A stretch of 64,000 bases of DNA from Quercus robur (taxonomy: Eukaryota; Streptophyta; Magnoliopsida; Fagales; Fagaceae), in the NCBI RefSeq assembly GCF_932294415.1, contig NC_065536.1, positions 56,793,854 through 56,857,853 of the forward strand, read 5' to 3'. Both the position numbers and the translations under genes were made by a program. The stretch's first letter is position 1, and every line of letters starts with the position of its first letter. Below the pieces are notes generated by a model that made no database searches, had not been told where the DNA came from, and worked only from the letters and a program-made list of their open reading frames with translations. This document shows positions 32,025 to 43,406 of the stretch, piece by piece.

Positions 32025-35000
32025 CTTGTTCTATTCATGCTCCTTTGACTATGATTGTACCCCATGATATAGATTAAAAGCCTCCTTGTACCTGAAAATA
32101 AAAGATTGAGATGCGAGAATTACTTCTAGAGGATTAGGAGTTTTCCCATTGTGAAGAACCAAGTTCCTGTGGGTCCAGATTGTCCATAGGATAGTGCAGA
32201 CTGATTGAAGAGAACTTTGCTTTGTTTGATCTGAAATGTTGGTGGCATTGATATGATTGAGAAGCCATTGTTTTACAGAAAGTTGGTTCAGATCCAAAGT
32301 TCTGATGCCAAGAGATGAGCCATACCAGACAGCCCTAGCAAAAGGGCATTAAAGAAACAAGTGAGACATTTTTTCCTCCCCTTCTTCAAATGTTAGGCAT
32401 CTGTTGGCTGTTTGAATGCCTTTTCTGATCAAGTTTGTCAACACTAGTAGACTATTATGCAGTAACTTCCAGATAAAGGCAATAATTTTCATAGGTAGCT
32501 TCACTTTCCACAAAGCTTTCCAAACAGATTTAGGGATATCTTCTGTGATGTGGTCTGTTCTTGTGTTTGCATTATGGATTTGTTGAATCAAAGAGCAAGC
32601 TTTGGCAACATTATATTCCCTTGAATCAGAGTACTTTCATATTAGTGTGTCTAGAACTCTATCCGTTTTAGCAACAGGAATTTTGCTGATTTCTACACAA
32701 GTGTTGTGGTCATATAACCTCCCAAGTAAATCCAAATTCCAAGTTTTGTGTTAGGATGAATAAGATCAGCCATTGTACCTCTGAGGAGATTGTAGTCTCT
32801 CAGGATATGGTCTGGGATGTTAAACCAATCAGGATGGTTGAGTGGGATTTGATGACCTGATCCAAATAACCATTTGCCTTTTCCCAGTTCTGCATATTGA
32901 GGTTTTGCAATATTTTTCCAAGTCCATGAGTGATTGAGTTTAGGTATGTATCCTTGCAAGTGAGTTCTAGGAAAGTATTTTGCTTTAAAGGTTCTAGCAA
33001 GGAGTGAGTCTGGGGAGTTTTGGTTCCTCCAAAATTGTTTTGTCAGCATAGCCTGATTAAAAGTGCTAAACTTCTTGAAACCAAGGCCACCATTGCTTTA
33101 AGTCTGGTAGATTTTATCACACCCAATCAAATGTAATTTCATAGTACCCAAATCATGCCCCCACCAAAAAGCCCTTACTGTTGCATTTAATTTGCTACAA
33201 ATAGTTTCTGGAACCTTAAAGCATTGGAAGGTATAGAGAGGCATTGATTGCAAGACTGATGTGATCAGGGTGGTTCTACCTGCTTGAGACAAAATTCTTG
33301 CTTTCCAACCTTGAAGTTTAGCCTGCATCTTCTCTACTAAGTCTTGAAAGTCCATCACTCTTCTGCCTCTCAACTTGAATTCTGCTCCCAAATACTTGCT
33401 AGGCATAAGGACAAGGTTAACTTGCAAATTTTCAGCTAAGGACTGTTGAATGTTAGGAGGTATATTAGGGGTGCAGAACAGATCAGATTTTGCAAAATTA
33501 ATGCACTGACCAGATAAAGAGCAATACCACATGATAATCGCTTTTAACTTTGATAAGGATTGCTTATTATTCTCAAAGAAGAAAATAGAATCATATGCAA
33601 ATAAGAGGTGTGTAAAAGTAACACCTCTCCTTCCCACTGTGATACCCCTGATTTGCTTTTGACTTTCAGCTTGAGTGAGAGCTATGGACAGTATATTGGT
33701 ACACAATAGGAATAAGTAAGGGGAAATAGACTTTCCTTGTCTTAATCCTCTAGAGGGGTGAAAGGATTGTGTGGGACTACCATTAAGTAATATAGCATAC
33801 TGGACCGAAGAAATGCATTCCATGATCCAGTTAATCCAAATGCTGCTAAAATTCATTGAGGTTAACACAGCTCTAAGAAAGTTCCAACTCACTCTATCAT
33901 AGGCCTTGCACATGTCAACTTTAAGAGCCCTATACCCTTTTTTCCTGCCCTTTTTTTTCCTCATAGTATCCATAATTTCATGAGCTAAAAGGACATTATC
34001 AGAGATGTTTCTACCTTGTATAAAGGCATTTTGGAAGGATGAGATGAGGGAATTCATAAGTGGCTTTAATCTAATAACCATAATCTTTGTAATGATTTTA
34101 TAAGTGACATTACAAAGACTGATGGGTCTAAACCGAGTCACCTCTTCAGGAACACTCACCTTAGGAATGAAGGTTATGAAGGTTTTATTTAGGGATTTAA
34201 GCAAGGAGCCTGAATGGAAGAAAACTTGGGTTGAGTTAAATATATCTTGTTTCATCATTGCCCAATACTCTATCATATATAGGCCTTGCACATGTCAACT
34301 TTTAGAGCCCCATACCCTTTTTTCCTACCTTTTTTTTTTTCCTCATAGTATCCATAATTTCATGAGCTAAAAGGACATTATTAGAGATGTTTCTACCTTG
34401 TATAAAGGTATTTTGGAAGGGTGAGATGAGGGAATTCGTAAGTGGCTTTAGTCTAATAACCATAATCTTTGTAATGATTTTATAAGTGACATTACAAAGA
34501 TGGATGGGTCTAAACTGAGTCACCTCCTTAGGAACACTCACATTAGGAATGAGGGTAATGAAGGTTTTATTTAGGGATTTAAGCAAGGAGCCTGAATGGA
34601 AGAAAGCTTGACTTGAGTTAAATATATTTTGTTTCACCACTGTCCAATACTCCTGAAAGAAAAAGGCCAGAATACCATCTGGGCTAGGGGCTTTATGAGC
34701 TCCTAATTGGAATACAGCCATTTCTATTTCATCATTTGAAATTGGGCTATCCAATTGATGGACTTGCTGTTGGCTCAATTTAGGAATAGGTAGGGTACTT
34801 AGATTTTCAAGAATGGATTCAAAGGTATTGGAGTTTGATTCATAAAATCTATCCTTAAAGTGCTTTACCAACAAATCTTCAATTTCCTCAATATTATTGG
34901 TTACTCCCATCCTCTCTTCTAAGTAGTGTAATCATGTTTCTTGCTCTCCTCTAATTCACAATAGTCTGGAAATACTTAGTATTCCTATCACCTTGAATAA

Positions 35001-35095
35001 TCCAATTGCTTCTTGCTTTTTGAGCCCACTTGATTTCTTCCCTATCCATCAAGTTTTCTAGATCCTCCCTAAGAAATTTCTCATTCCTAACATTG
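32025..35095 (-). pseudogene. LINE-A: decayed non-LTR retrotransposon ORF2
   Basis: Minus-strand plant L1-type ORF2 remains in order: the linker after the endonuclease (REEIKWAQKARSNWIIQGD, about 35060-34990), the RT fingers (SPDGILAFFFQEYW), FRPISLCNVTYKI, KVDMCKAYDRVSW and GLRQGKSISPYLF. The polymerase box reads FAYDS near 33590 where FADDS is expected, so catalysis is lost. Next come QGWKARILSQAGR, the zinc-finger-like zf-RVT region (about 32591-32349) and a pre-RNase H segment up to the gypsy insertion. Several stops and frameshifts are present and the endonuclease is missing. A 0.38-kb part of RT is tandemly duplicated. The rest lies left of the gypsy element (21660-21555). Confidence 0.88.
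33891..34650 (-). repeat. Tandem duplication inside LINE-A reverse transcriptase
   Basis: Copy 1 (about 33891-34268) and copy 2 (about 34269-34650) both encode, on minus, NIFNS-SLLKSLNKTFIT then FRPIxLCNVTYKIITKIMVI to NVLLAHEIMDTMRKKK. They differ by scattered substitutions. The junction carries tatcatatataggcc beside tatcataggcc. Confidence 0.85.
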
Positions 35096-35461
35096 TTTTT
35101 AAATAGTTATAACATTGTTTTGAGAAAATCCTACCTACTCATTTCAAAAATGGATAAAAAGAAATTAAGAATTCCATGCATTGGGGTTATGCTAAAAGCT
35201 CTAAACAATCCTAATGGGCAAGGAATGGGGTAGTATAGTTTAAAAATTATTTTCACTCCATCAAACCCCCTCGCTTTCCTCTCACCTAAATTGGCTATTA
35301 ATAGCTCATCAGGCATAAGCTGTTTCCAAATATATAAATTAATCGAAGATAGATTATACAAGAGGATATAAAGAACTCGTCACCTTGACATGATGTAATA
35401 TAATTGAATGACTCATGACAAAGAAATATTATTTATTAGTTAATTAAAGGAGGTAAGAAAG
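35096..35461. other. Spacer between LINE-A and the MYB gene
   Basis: AT-rich, no recognised gene. It includes the 3' flank of the MYB gene, whose stop is at 35462-35464 on minus. Confidence 0.5.
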
Positions 35462-36837
35462 TCAGAAGCTTTGCCATGCTAAGTCAAAATGGTAATCATC
35501 TAGAAAATCTAGTAAGCCTGGACTATCTTCCTGAAATAAAGGCAATGATTCTGCAAAATGATTGCTCATCCATTGTGCTTCTCCATTAGATGCCTCACCA
35601 TCAGCAACCAATAAAGGGTTTTCATTTTGACTTACTTCCATAGCTTTGGCATCACTGTTGCTGGAAAGTGTGTTATTAGTCTGTTCCAGCTGAGTAAAAT
35701 GTTTTTTGGAGGTACCCACAACTTTTCTATTTTGCTTTTTGAGGCCTAGCTTTTTGCACAAATGAGTGTTCCAGTGATTCTTTACTTGGTTGTCAGTTCT
35801 ACCTGGCACTCGACCCGCAATTAGTGACCACCTACACAAATTCAATAGGAATCAGCATCAGCTAGCATTTACTACCTTATTAATGGCACTTCTTTTCTTT
35901 CTTATCCCTATTCAATTATTTGGATATATATTCTATGTTTCACACATTCAATAAATTAAAAAGAGAAATAATGTGATATAATATAAGTGAAGCAATAATG
36001 TGGATAAAATGAACTTCTAATTAACATAATATGAACACTTAAATGTACAAATCCAAAGTGCATTCTTAGCCCCAAAAGAGAAGAATAAAAGCATCTAAAG
36101 TGTGTGTTTTTAGCAAAGGCAATGCCTTTGAGAAAGCTACTTCAATTATTACAAGCCTAAGAGTTGCTATGTTCTTCATGTGAGAAGAATCTATTGATTT
36201 GAATCTCCCATATCCCTCTAGCTGTTAAAAAAAACACTCCTCCAATTATGCTAGGAGGATATAATTTTGCCTGTGAATTAACCTACCATTCAAACATGAT
36301 ATGGCTCAAACAAATGACCGACACAAGCTAGCTTGTAGTCTATCAAGATAGCAACCTTATCTAAAAAGTTACAGGAAAAAACAAAATAAAGAAATAAAGA
36401 AAGAAAACAGAACAAAAAAAAAAAAAAAAAAATTGAAGGAGAAGAGGTAGCAGAACCTGTTTCCAAGGAGATTATGGAGTCTAATAATGAGATCTTCTTC
36501 TTCCTCTGAAAAACCACCTCGTTTCACATTGGGGCTCAGGTAATTAAGCCACCTTAACCTACAGCTTTTCCCACATCTTTTTAAACCTAAAAGTCATTCA
36601 CACAAGAAGCAATGAAACCCTACTTCTCTTTGCTTCAAAGTGAAGCAAATAACTAGAAAATGTGAAGCAAGCTTAGCTAGCTCATTCCTAAGATATTAAC
36701 ACTTTTAGAGAAAATTTACCTGTCACTTTAGGTATGCGGTTCCACTTTCCTCTCCCATGCACCCTTATGTGTTCTAGTAGAATCTGGTCCTCCTCTTCTG
36801 TCCATAGCCCTTTCTTGTACTGATTCTCTGCTTCCAT
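35462..36837 (-). CDS. R2R3-MYB transcription factor, WER/GL1-like
   Basis: Exons on minus: 36837-36720, 36586-36457, 35831-35462; 618 nt, 205 aa. The middle exon is 130 bp, the standard size for plant R2R3-MYB genes. R2 (about residues 8-60) has [10 protein letters not shown] and [17 protein letters not shown]3 (about 61-111) has [20 protein letters not shown] and [10 protein letters not shown]. The helix segment [20 protein letters not shown] fits the bHLH-interaction signature [DE]Lx2[RK]x3Lx6Lx3R, so a partner in MYB-bHLH-WD40 complexes is expected. LSPNVKRG and the R3 sequence are closest, from memory, to the WER/GL1/MYB23 group (trichome, root-hair or flavonoid control). The short acidic C-terminus ends [17 protein letters not shown], possibly an activation motif. 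Exact orthology is open. Confidence 0.92.
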
Positions 36838-37010
36838 TTTTTATTTGTGTGTTAAAGATAAAGAGATGTGAGAGATGAAGACTAGTGAAGTAATCTTGGA
36901 CTCCTGGAAAGGCCTTCTATGTCACTATGCAATTGGCCTTTTTCATGTGTTGGGCAGTGTGTGATGCACATGGGCAGGTTTTGTCAACGAAGTCCCTTGT
37001 ACTTTCTGGT

Positions 37011-37019
37011 TATTTTATA
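37011..37019 (-). promoter_or_regulatory. TATA box of the MYB gene
   Basis: TATAAAATA on minus, about 175 bp upstream of the ATG at 36837, a usual distance for a plant promoter with a short leader. Confidence 0.45.
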
Positions 37020-37523
37020 GTAAGAGGGCATAGATTTCATTTCATTTGATTATAAAATTAAATCAAGCAGAGAAAATCATGTAAAACACTAAAACCAACT
37101 ACACTATTTTTTCTATTCTTTGTTATATAATTTTTTAATTTTTGGGTAGGTACATCAAGACTATACAAACAAAACTGGTACCAAAGAAGGCACAAAACCA
37201 AATAATCTATTGGTCCCAACAGCCATTTGTACTATTAGTCAAATTTGTTTACAAGAGTCCCTGTAATAATTGAAATAATAATCTCTTGATAGTTTTACCA
37301 TTTGATTGATTGATACTTTTTAGTATTTTCAATAGAAATATTTAGAATTCGTTTAAACATTATAACCATCAAATTATCAATTGAAAATTTTTTATTTTAA
37401 AAAAATAAAAATTGGGGAGAACTTGAGAGTTTAATTAAATCTTGAACACTTTGTTTTGAACTTGATAAAGGAAAAATCACACAACCCACAACTGAAAACC
37501 GTAGAACTATATAGTCTATACCC
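37020..37523. other. Promoter region of the MYB gene / intergenic
   Basis: AT-rich with no gene. LINE-B inserted about 700 bp upstream of the MYB start codon, so it may have displaced distal promoter elements. Confidence 0.4.
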
Positions 37524-37765
37524 TATATAGTATGGAGAAGGAAGTTTCTCTGTCCTAAGGAAGTTTCTCTGGGGTTCCAGGAAAACTCCCTTTTGACTGT
37601 AGAATAGTTTGTTCCTGTTGTGGGGAGTCACTGTATCTCAAGTAAAATTCTTTTTGCTTGGAGTTTGTTTGACGTTGGTATTCTGTTGAAATCTTATTTC
37701 TGTAATCCCTTAGTTCCTCGGGGCTGGAGAGATAAGAGAGTAATCTCCTTGAGGTGGCTTAGAAA

Positions 37766-39250
37766 ATGGAAAACCTTACAAAACATTGGCAAAGTCTGTC
37801 ACTGAATGCCAGGGAAGGTGAAGAACTGGGGTTGGACGAAGAGCTCTCAACCAAAAACTTCACAATAGCAGCAAAATTTCTTACAAAAAGGGCATTAAAT
37901 GTGGAGGCAGTGACAAAAACTTTCAGTCTGTTGTGGCGTTCGGTTAAGGGGTTTGAGGTTCGAAAAATCAGTGATTATGTTTTGCTATTTACGTTTGAAA
38001 ATAAGGAAGAGGTGGAGAGGATAATGAGCAATTCCCCCTGGAGTTTTGATAAGTATCTTGTTGTGCTTCAGTGGTTTGATAAGGAAGTTCCTCTCCGGGC
38101 CCTAGAGTTCAACAAGACTCCAATATGGGTCCAAATACACGACGTTCCGATCAAATTTATGAATAAAACAGTGGCGGAGAAGCTCTGCGAAGCGGTAGGG
38201 GAGGTGTGCAAGAACATTGATGAGGGAGAGACGGATGGAGGGAGTTTTTTAAGAATGAAAGTCATCATAGATATAAGCAAACCCCTGTGCAGGGGAAGAA
38301 GGATTTCTCTGTCACAAGGTGAGCAAAGTTGGGTGTCTTTCAAATATGAAAGACTCCCTAATATATGTTACTGGTGTGGGTGTCTGAATCATGTGGATAG
38401 AGACTGTGACTTGTGGATAGAAAGCGAGGGGAAGCTTACAAAGGAGAATCAAGCCTACGGTGCATGGATTCGTGCAACATCCTTTGGGAAGGGGAGAAGT
38501 TCAGTCTTAAAAGTGCCAGGGTTCTATGCAGCAAAGAAAGCCCAGAAAAAACAAGATGTTAGCGGTGAGAGTGGGGTGGAGCCGATGGTTGTCCAGGCAA
38601 ATGTTCAACCCCCTGTGGCGGAGCTGGTGCAGACAGAGGAAGGAGTCTCTTTCTGGGGTGCATTAAAGGCGAGTCACATGGTGTCAGGAGGAGAAGACTT
38701 GAACTCTGATGGGGTGGTGTTGGAAAGCCGTGTGTCAGGGAAAAGCTTTGAGGACAGGCTTGGTGAGATTGACAGGGAGCTGGCGAGATATGACAAGAAG
38801 AGTGGCGTGACTGAAGGAGCTTCTATAGAAGGAAAGTTTGAGGGAAATAAGGAAGCTAGTACAGTAGGGATGGCTGAATTTACACAAGGGGCAGTGGAAA
38901 GTGTAGAAGCTAAAGTAGTTGAGGAGATGGTGACCACACATGCACGTGAAGAGGAGGGCAACTTGGTAAGTGTACCTATCACCCAATCTGCTTTATGTGA
39001 TATTTCTAATGTTATTAGTTCTAGGAAAAGTGGTGCTAGGGTGGAAAAAGTCAAAAGAATTAGGAAGAAAGATAGTGCACGGTTAGTTGAAAATGTAACT
39101 CCCGGGGTAGTTAAAAAAAATGCTAAACGGCTAGCTTCTGAGGGGGATCACAGTGAGTTACCAAATAAAAAGAGATTGGTTTCTTACTCTGGTCAGGAAC
39201 ATGATTATTTAATGGTGGAGGCTGTGGTGCAGCCCCGCCAGCAGCAATGA
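37766..39250 (+). CDS. LINE-B ORF1: nucleic-acid-binding protein (DUF4283 plus zinc knuckle)
   Basis: 494 aa, uninterrupted. The N-terminal half matches the DUF4283 domain common in plant LINE ORF1 and related proteins (SLLWRSVKGFEVRKISD, NSPWSFDKYLVVLQWFD, PIWVQIHDVPIKFMN). A CCHC-type knuckle CYWCGCLNHVDRDC follows at about residues 202-215, then a Glu/Lys-rich, probably disordered tail with basic clusters near the end (KRIRKKDSARLV, KKNAKRLASEG). By family it binds the element RNA and forms the RNP with ORF2. Its stop codon overlaps the ORF2 start as ATGA. Confidence 0.9.
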   Translation: MENLTKHWQSLSLNAREGEELGLDEELSTKNFTIAAKFLTKRALNVEAVTKTFSLLWRSVKGFEVRKISDYVLLFTFENKEEVERIMSNSPWSFDKYLVVLQWFDKEVPLRALEFNKTPIWVQIHDVPIKFMNKTVAEKLCEAVGEVCKNIDEGETDGGSFLRMKVIIDISKPLCRGRRISLSQGEQSWVSFKYERLPNICYWCGCLNHVDRDCDLWIESEGKLTKENQAYGAWIRATSFGKGRSSVLKVPGFYAAKKAQKKQDVSGESGVEPMVVQANVQPPVAELVQTEEGVSFWGALKASHMVSGGEDLNSDGVVLESRVSGKSFEDRLGEIDRELARYDKKSGVTEGASIEGKFEGNKEASTVGMAEFTQGAVESVEAKVVEEMVTTHAREEEGNLVSVPITQSALCDISNVISSRKSGARVEKVKRIRKKDSARLVENVTPGVVKKNAKRLASEGDHSELPNKKRLVSYSGQEHDYLMVEAVVQPRQQQ

Positions 39251-42200
39251 ATATCTTAAGTTGGAACTGTCGGGGACTTGGGAACCCTCAGACAGAGCAG
39301 GAGCTTGGGGATTTATTACGAGCTCATTCTCCCTCAATCGTGTTTGTGGCCGAAACATGGTTGAAAAAAGCTAGGCTAATTTACTTACGTGACAAGTGGA
39401 AGTTTGATGGGATGATTGAATTCTCTAGAGAGGGGAGGGGTGGAGGGGTGGTGGTTTTTTGGAAAGATGAAGTAGATTTCTCGGTGGATACTTATTCGCC
39501 AAATCATATTGATGCGGTCATTAATAAAGGTCAGGAGGGTATGTGGAGATTCACGGGCTTCTACGGTGAACCCGAAACTAACAACCATTGCATCTCTTGG
39601 GCTACTTTGAGAAGACTAAATTCAAAATTTTCATTACCTTGGTTATGTGCGGGTGATTTCAATGAAATTATTCGAGCCCATGAGAAATTGGGGGGGCGGC
39701 ATAGACCAAATAGGCAAATGGAGGAGTTTAGGGATGTTTTGGATGAATGTGGGTTCCAAGACCTAGGCTATTGTGGGAACAAATTCACTTGGTGCAATGG
39801 GCATGAGGAGGGGCATACGGTGTGGGAAAGACTAGATAGAGCGGTTGGTACGGCTGAGTGGCTCTCCATGTTCCCAACCACAAAAGTTGTTCATTTGGAG
39901 TGTGGCACATCGGATCACAAGCCGATTTTGATTCACTTACTTGGGATACCAAAGCGAAGAAATAAACCTTGGAGGTTCGAACAAATGTGGATGAAGGATG
40001 AGGGTTGTAGAGAGGTAATAGAGGACGCATGGTCCTATGTTCATCATGGCAGCCCGATGAGTAGAGTAGAAGGGAAAGTGGATAGGTGCCGTAAAGGGTT
40101 GAAATGGTGGAGTAAAGTGGCTTTTGGTAATGTGACCCGTAACCTTAGGAAGAAGAAGGAGTTACTAAGGTTAGCCGAGGTAGAGGCAATAAGGGGTGGA
40201 AGTTTTTCTCGTGTTCAAAGATTGAAAAAAGAGATTCAAAAGCTATTGGTGTCAGAAGAGCAAATGTGGAAGCAACGTTCTCGAACCCTTTGGCTCCAAG
40301 AGGGAGACAACAACACAAAGTACTTTCATAGTAGAGCCTCTCATCGGTTTAGAAGAAATAGAATTGATGCCATCGAGGATTCTATGGGGGAGATGTGCAC
40401 GGATGAGGAGGGGATCTCTCAAACATTGGTAAGTTATTATCAACTCCTTTTTACCTCTTCTACTCCGAGTAGGATTGAGGAAGTAGTGGCGGAGGTGCCT
40501 TGCTTGGTAACTGAGGAGATGAATAATGTGCTCTTGGGAGAATTTTCAAAGGAAGAAGTGGTCACGGCCTTGAATCAAATGGCCCCCTTGTAGGCTCCAG
40601 GACCGGATGGTCTCCCCCCTCTATTTTTCCAGCATTATTGGTCGTCGGTGGGTGAAGATGTGACGGAAGTGGTGTTGGGCTGCCTTACCTCGGGTGCTAT
40701 CCCCTCATCTATAAACCGAACTTTCATCACCCTTATCCCAAAGGTAAAAAGTCCTACAAAAGTCTCTGAATTTCGTCCTATTTCTTTATGTAATATAATC
40801 TACAAGCTTGTATCAAAGGTGATAGCAAACAGGCTAAAAAGGGCGTTACCAGCGATTATCTCGGAATCTCAAAGTGCCTTCCAATCGGACAAGGCAATCT
40901 CCGATAACATACTTGTTGCTTTTGAGACTTTACATCACATGAAGAACCAAAAATCAAAAAAAGGGGGTTTCATGGCCTTGAAGCTCGATATGAGCAAGGC
41001 TTATGATAGGGTGGAGTGGAATTTCTTGGAGGCAACAATGTTGAAGATGGGCTTTAATGCGGGTTGGGTGGCTTTGATAATGAGTTGCATAACTTCGGCG
41101 TCCTACTCAATCCTAGTGAACGGAGTCCCCAAGGGTGATATCCGCCCGTCTAGGGGTATTAGGCAAGGAGATCCTCTCTCTCCTTACCTATTCTTAATTT
41201 GTTCCGAAGCTTTAAATTGCCAATTGCAGCAGGCAGCCAGGTCCGAAGCCATTAGGGGATTCTCTCTATGTAAAAATGGCCCTATGGTTTCTCATTTATT
41301 CTTTGCCGACGATACGCTTCTATTTTGCAGAGCTAATAAGGGTGATTTGGATGTTATTCAAGGTATTTTGGTGTTGTATGAGAAAGCCTCCGGTCAAAAG
41401 CTTAATAGAGAAAAAACCACCGTGTTCTTTAGTAAGGCTACTTCGGAGGAGAAGAGGCTTGAGATAATCGAAGCTTTGGGGGTAAGCGAAGTGAAGGAAT
41501 ATGAGAAGTATCTTGGTCTTCCGGCGGTTGTTGGAAGAAATAAGAAGGCGAGCCTCAACTTCATCAAAGAGAGAGTTTGGACTAAGCTTCAAGGGTGGAA
41601 GGAAAAACTCCTTTCTCAAGCGGGTAGGGAGGTGCTCCTAAAAGCGGTTGTTCAAGCTATACCCACCTTTGCGATGGGTTGCTTCAAACTCCCATCCAGT
41701 CTCCTAAACGATATAGAGATGATGATTAGGAAATTTTGGTGGGGTCAACGGGGAAATCAACGCAAGATTCATTGGAAGAATTGGGAAACCTTGTGCAAAC
41801 CAAAGGCGTTAGGAGGTATGGGCTTCAAGGATTTGGAAAAATTTAATGAGGCTATGCTCGCAAAGCAAGTGTGGAGACTATTAGTTGACCACTCTTCCCT
41901 CTTTTACCGGGTTTTTAGTGCCAAGTACTTCCCAAGTGGGTCAATCTTCGATGCAAAGGTAGCTTCCGGGTCGTATGCGTGGCAAAGCATTGTTAAGGCT
42001 AGTAAGCTTGTTCAATCGGGGTTGCTTTGGCGAGTGGGGAATGGCACAAAGATCAGTATCTATAAGGATAGGTGGCTGCCTGGGGAGGCTTCGGCTTGTG
42101 TTGTTTCTCCAAAAATTGAGGAGGCGAAAGATTGGGTGGTTGCAAATCTGCTTGAAGCGGAGGGTGGAGGCTGGAATGAGCAGCTTGTGGATGCCCTTTT

Positions 42201-43330
42201 TCTGCCCCTTTGAAGCTCAAAGAATTAAGAGCATCCCTTTGTGTGTTACAGACCAAGAGGACTGCTTATCATGGCCAAGGTGCAGGTCGAGGTCATACTC
42301 TGTAAAAACAGGGTACCAGCTGCTGTGCGAAAAGGAAATGAGCTCCCTGCCTTCTAGCTCCGACTCTGATGGGGTTAGAAGCTTTTGGAAATTCATCTGG
42401 CGGTTGAAGGTTCCTAACAAGGTGAAGGTGTTCACTTGGCGGGCTTGTTCAAGAGCCCTCCCAACAAAAGAAAATCTGAAAAAGAGGAAAGTGGTAGACT
42501 CCTCCGTGTGTGATCAGTGTGGAAGTTTGAATGAAGATGAAGTCCACGCCATTTGGGACTGTGTGCAGGTCCGTGAGGTTTGGGAACGTTCCTGGGCTGA
42601 TGTGAGGAACAAATACCGGTCTGTGAAGAATATGTGGGACCTCGTAAGCATTATGAAGGATGAAGGTAAAAATATAGAGGTGTTTGTGATGTCGGCTTGG
42701 CTTATTTGGATGCGGAGAAACAAGTTGCGCTCAAAGGAAGCTACTCAGCCATGCTCAAAAATTGCTCAGGTAGCAGCATCCCTGTTGACTGAGTTTCAAC
42801 AAGGAAAACAGGGGCGGGTTGCTGTGAAGCTTGCTGGTCTGGTGCGATGGCAGCCTCCGGCAGAGAACACCATTAAAGCTAACTTCGACGGGGCGGTATT
42901 CGGGGAGGAGCAGGCAGCCGGTATCGGGGTGGTGCTTCGCGACAGTGAAGGGCAGGTGCTGGTAGCATTGTCGGAGAAGGTGAGGTTGCCTGCATCAGTT
43001 GAGGTCCTTGAGATGTTGGCGGCACGAAGAGCAGCTCTGTTTGCAAGGGAACTTGGTTTTAGCCGGGTTTGTTTTGAAGGGGATGCGGAGCAAGTGGTGA
43101 AATGCTTGTAGTCGGGGTCGGATTCAAATGCTTTGACAGGTCACTTAGTAAAAGACTTTATGTCTATAAGGGGGTATTTTCAGTCCTCCTCTATCATCCA
43201 TGTAAGGCGGCGGGGCAATCATGTTGCCCATGCGCTAGCTAGGGATGCTAGGTTTTCTTTTCCTTTAAGAGTTTGGATGGAGGAAGTGCCTCCAAATATC
43301 TTCAGCTTTGTTGTAAAAGATTTGCAGTAG
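39247..43330 (+). pseudogene. LINE-B ORF2: endonuclease, reverse transcriptase, RNase H; two stops and a frameshift
   Basis: Domains in order: apurinic-type endonuclease (MNILSWNCRGLG at the start, VFVAETWL, GDFNEII, CGTSDHKPILI near residue 225), reverse transcriptase (FRPISLCNIIYK, KLDMSKAYDRVEW, GIRQGDPLSPYLF, FADDTLLF with catalytic Asp pair intact), zf-RVT region, and RNase H (ANFDGAVFGEEQAAGIG, VLRDSEGQVL, CFEGDAEQVVKCL). Lesions: TAG at 40591-40593, where KAPGPDG is expected; an extra C in the CCCC run at about 42202-42205 shifting the frame (DALFLP then FEAQRI); TAG at 43109-43111. The final stop is TAG at 43328-43330. The RNase H domain is a plant-lineage LINE trait. Confidence 0.9.
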
Positions 43331-43406
43331 TAATGTTATTCTCTCCCTTCCTTGAGTAGGGAGGTTTCTCAACAAAAAAAAATATATATATATATAGTAT
43401 GGAGAA

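Larger units (their letters stand above)
37540..43390 (+). mobile_element. LINE-B: nearly full-length plant L1-type retrotransposon
   Basis: The 5.85-kb unit is flanked by the 16-bp target duplication tatatagtatggagaa at 37524-37539 and 43391-43406. It holds a 5' UTR (with aaggaagtttctctg twice), ORF1 (37766-39250), ORF2 (39247-43330), a 3' end ggaggtttctcaac and a short A-rich (TA) tail. ORF1 is intact. ORF2 has two stops and one frameshift, so the copy is recently dead or nearly so. Confidence 0.92.
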
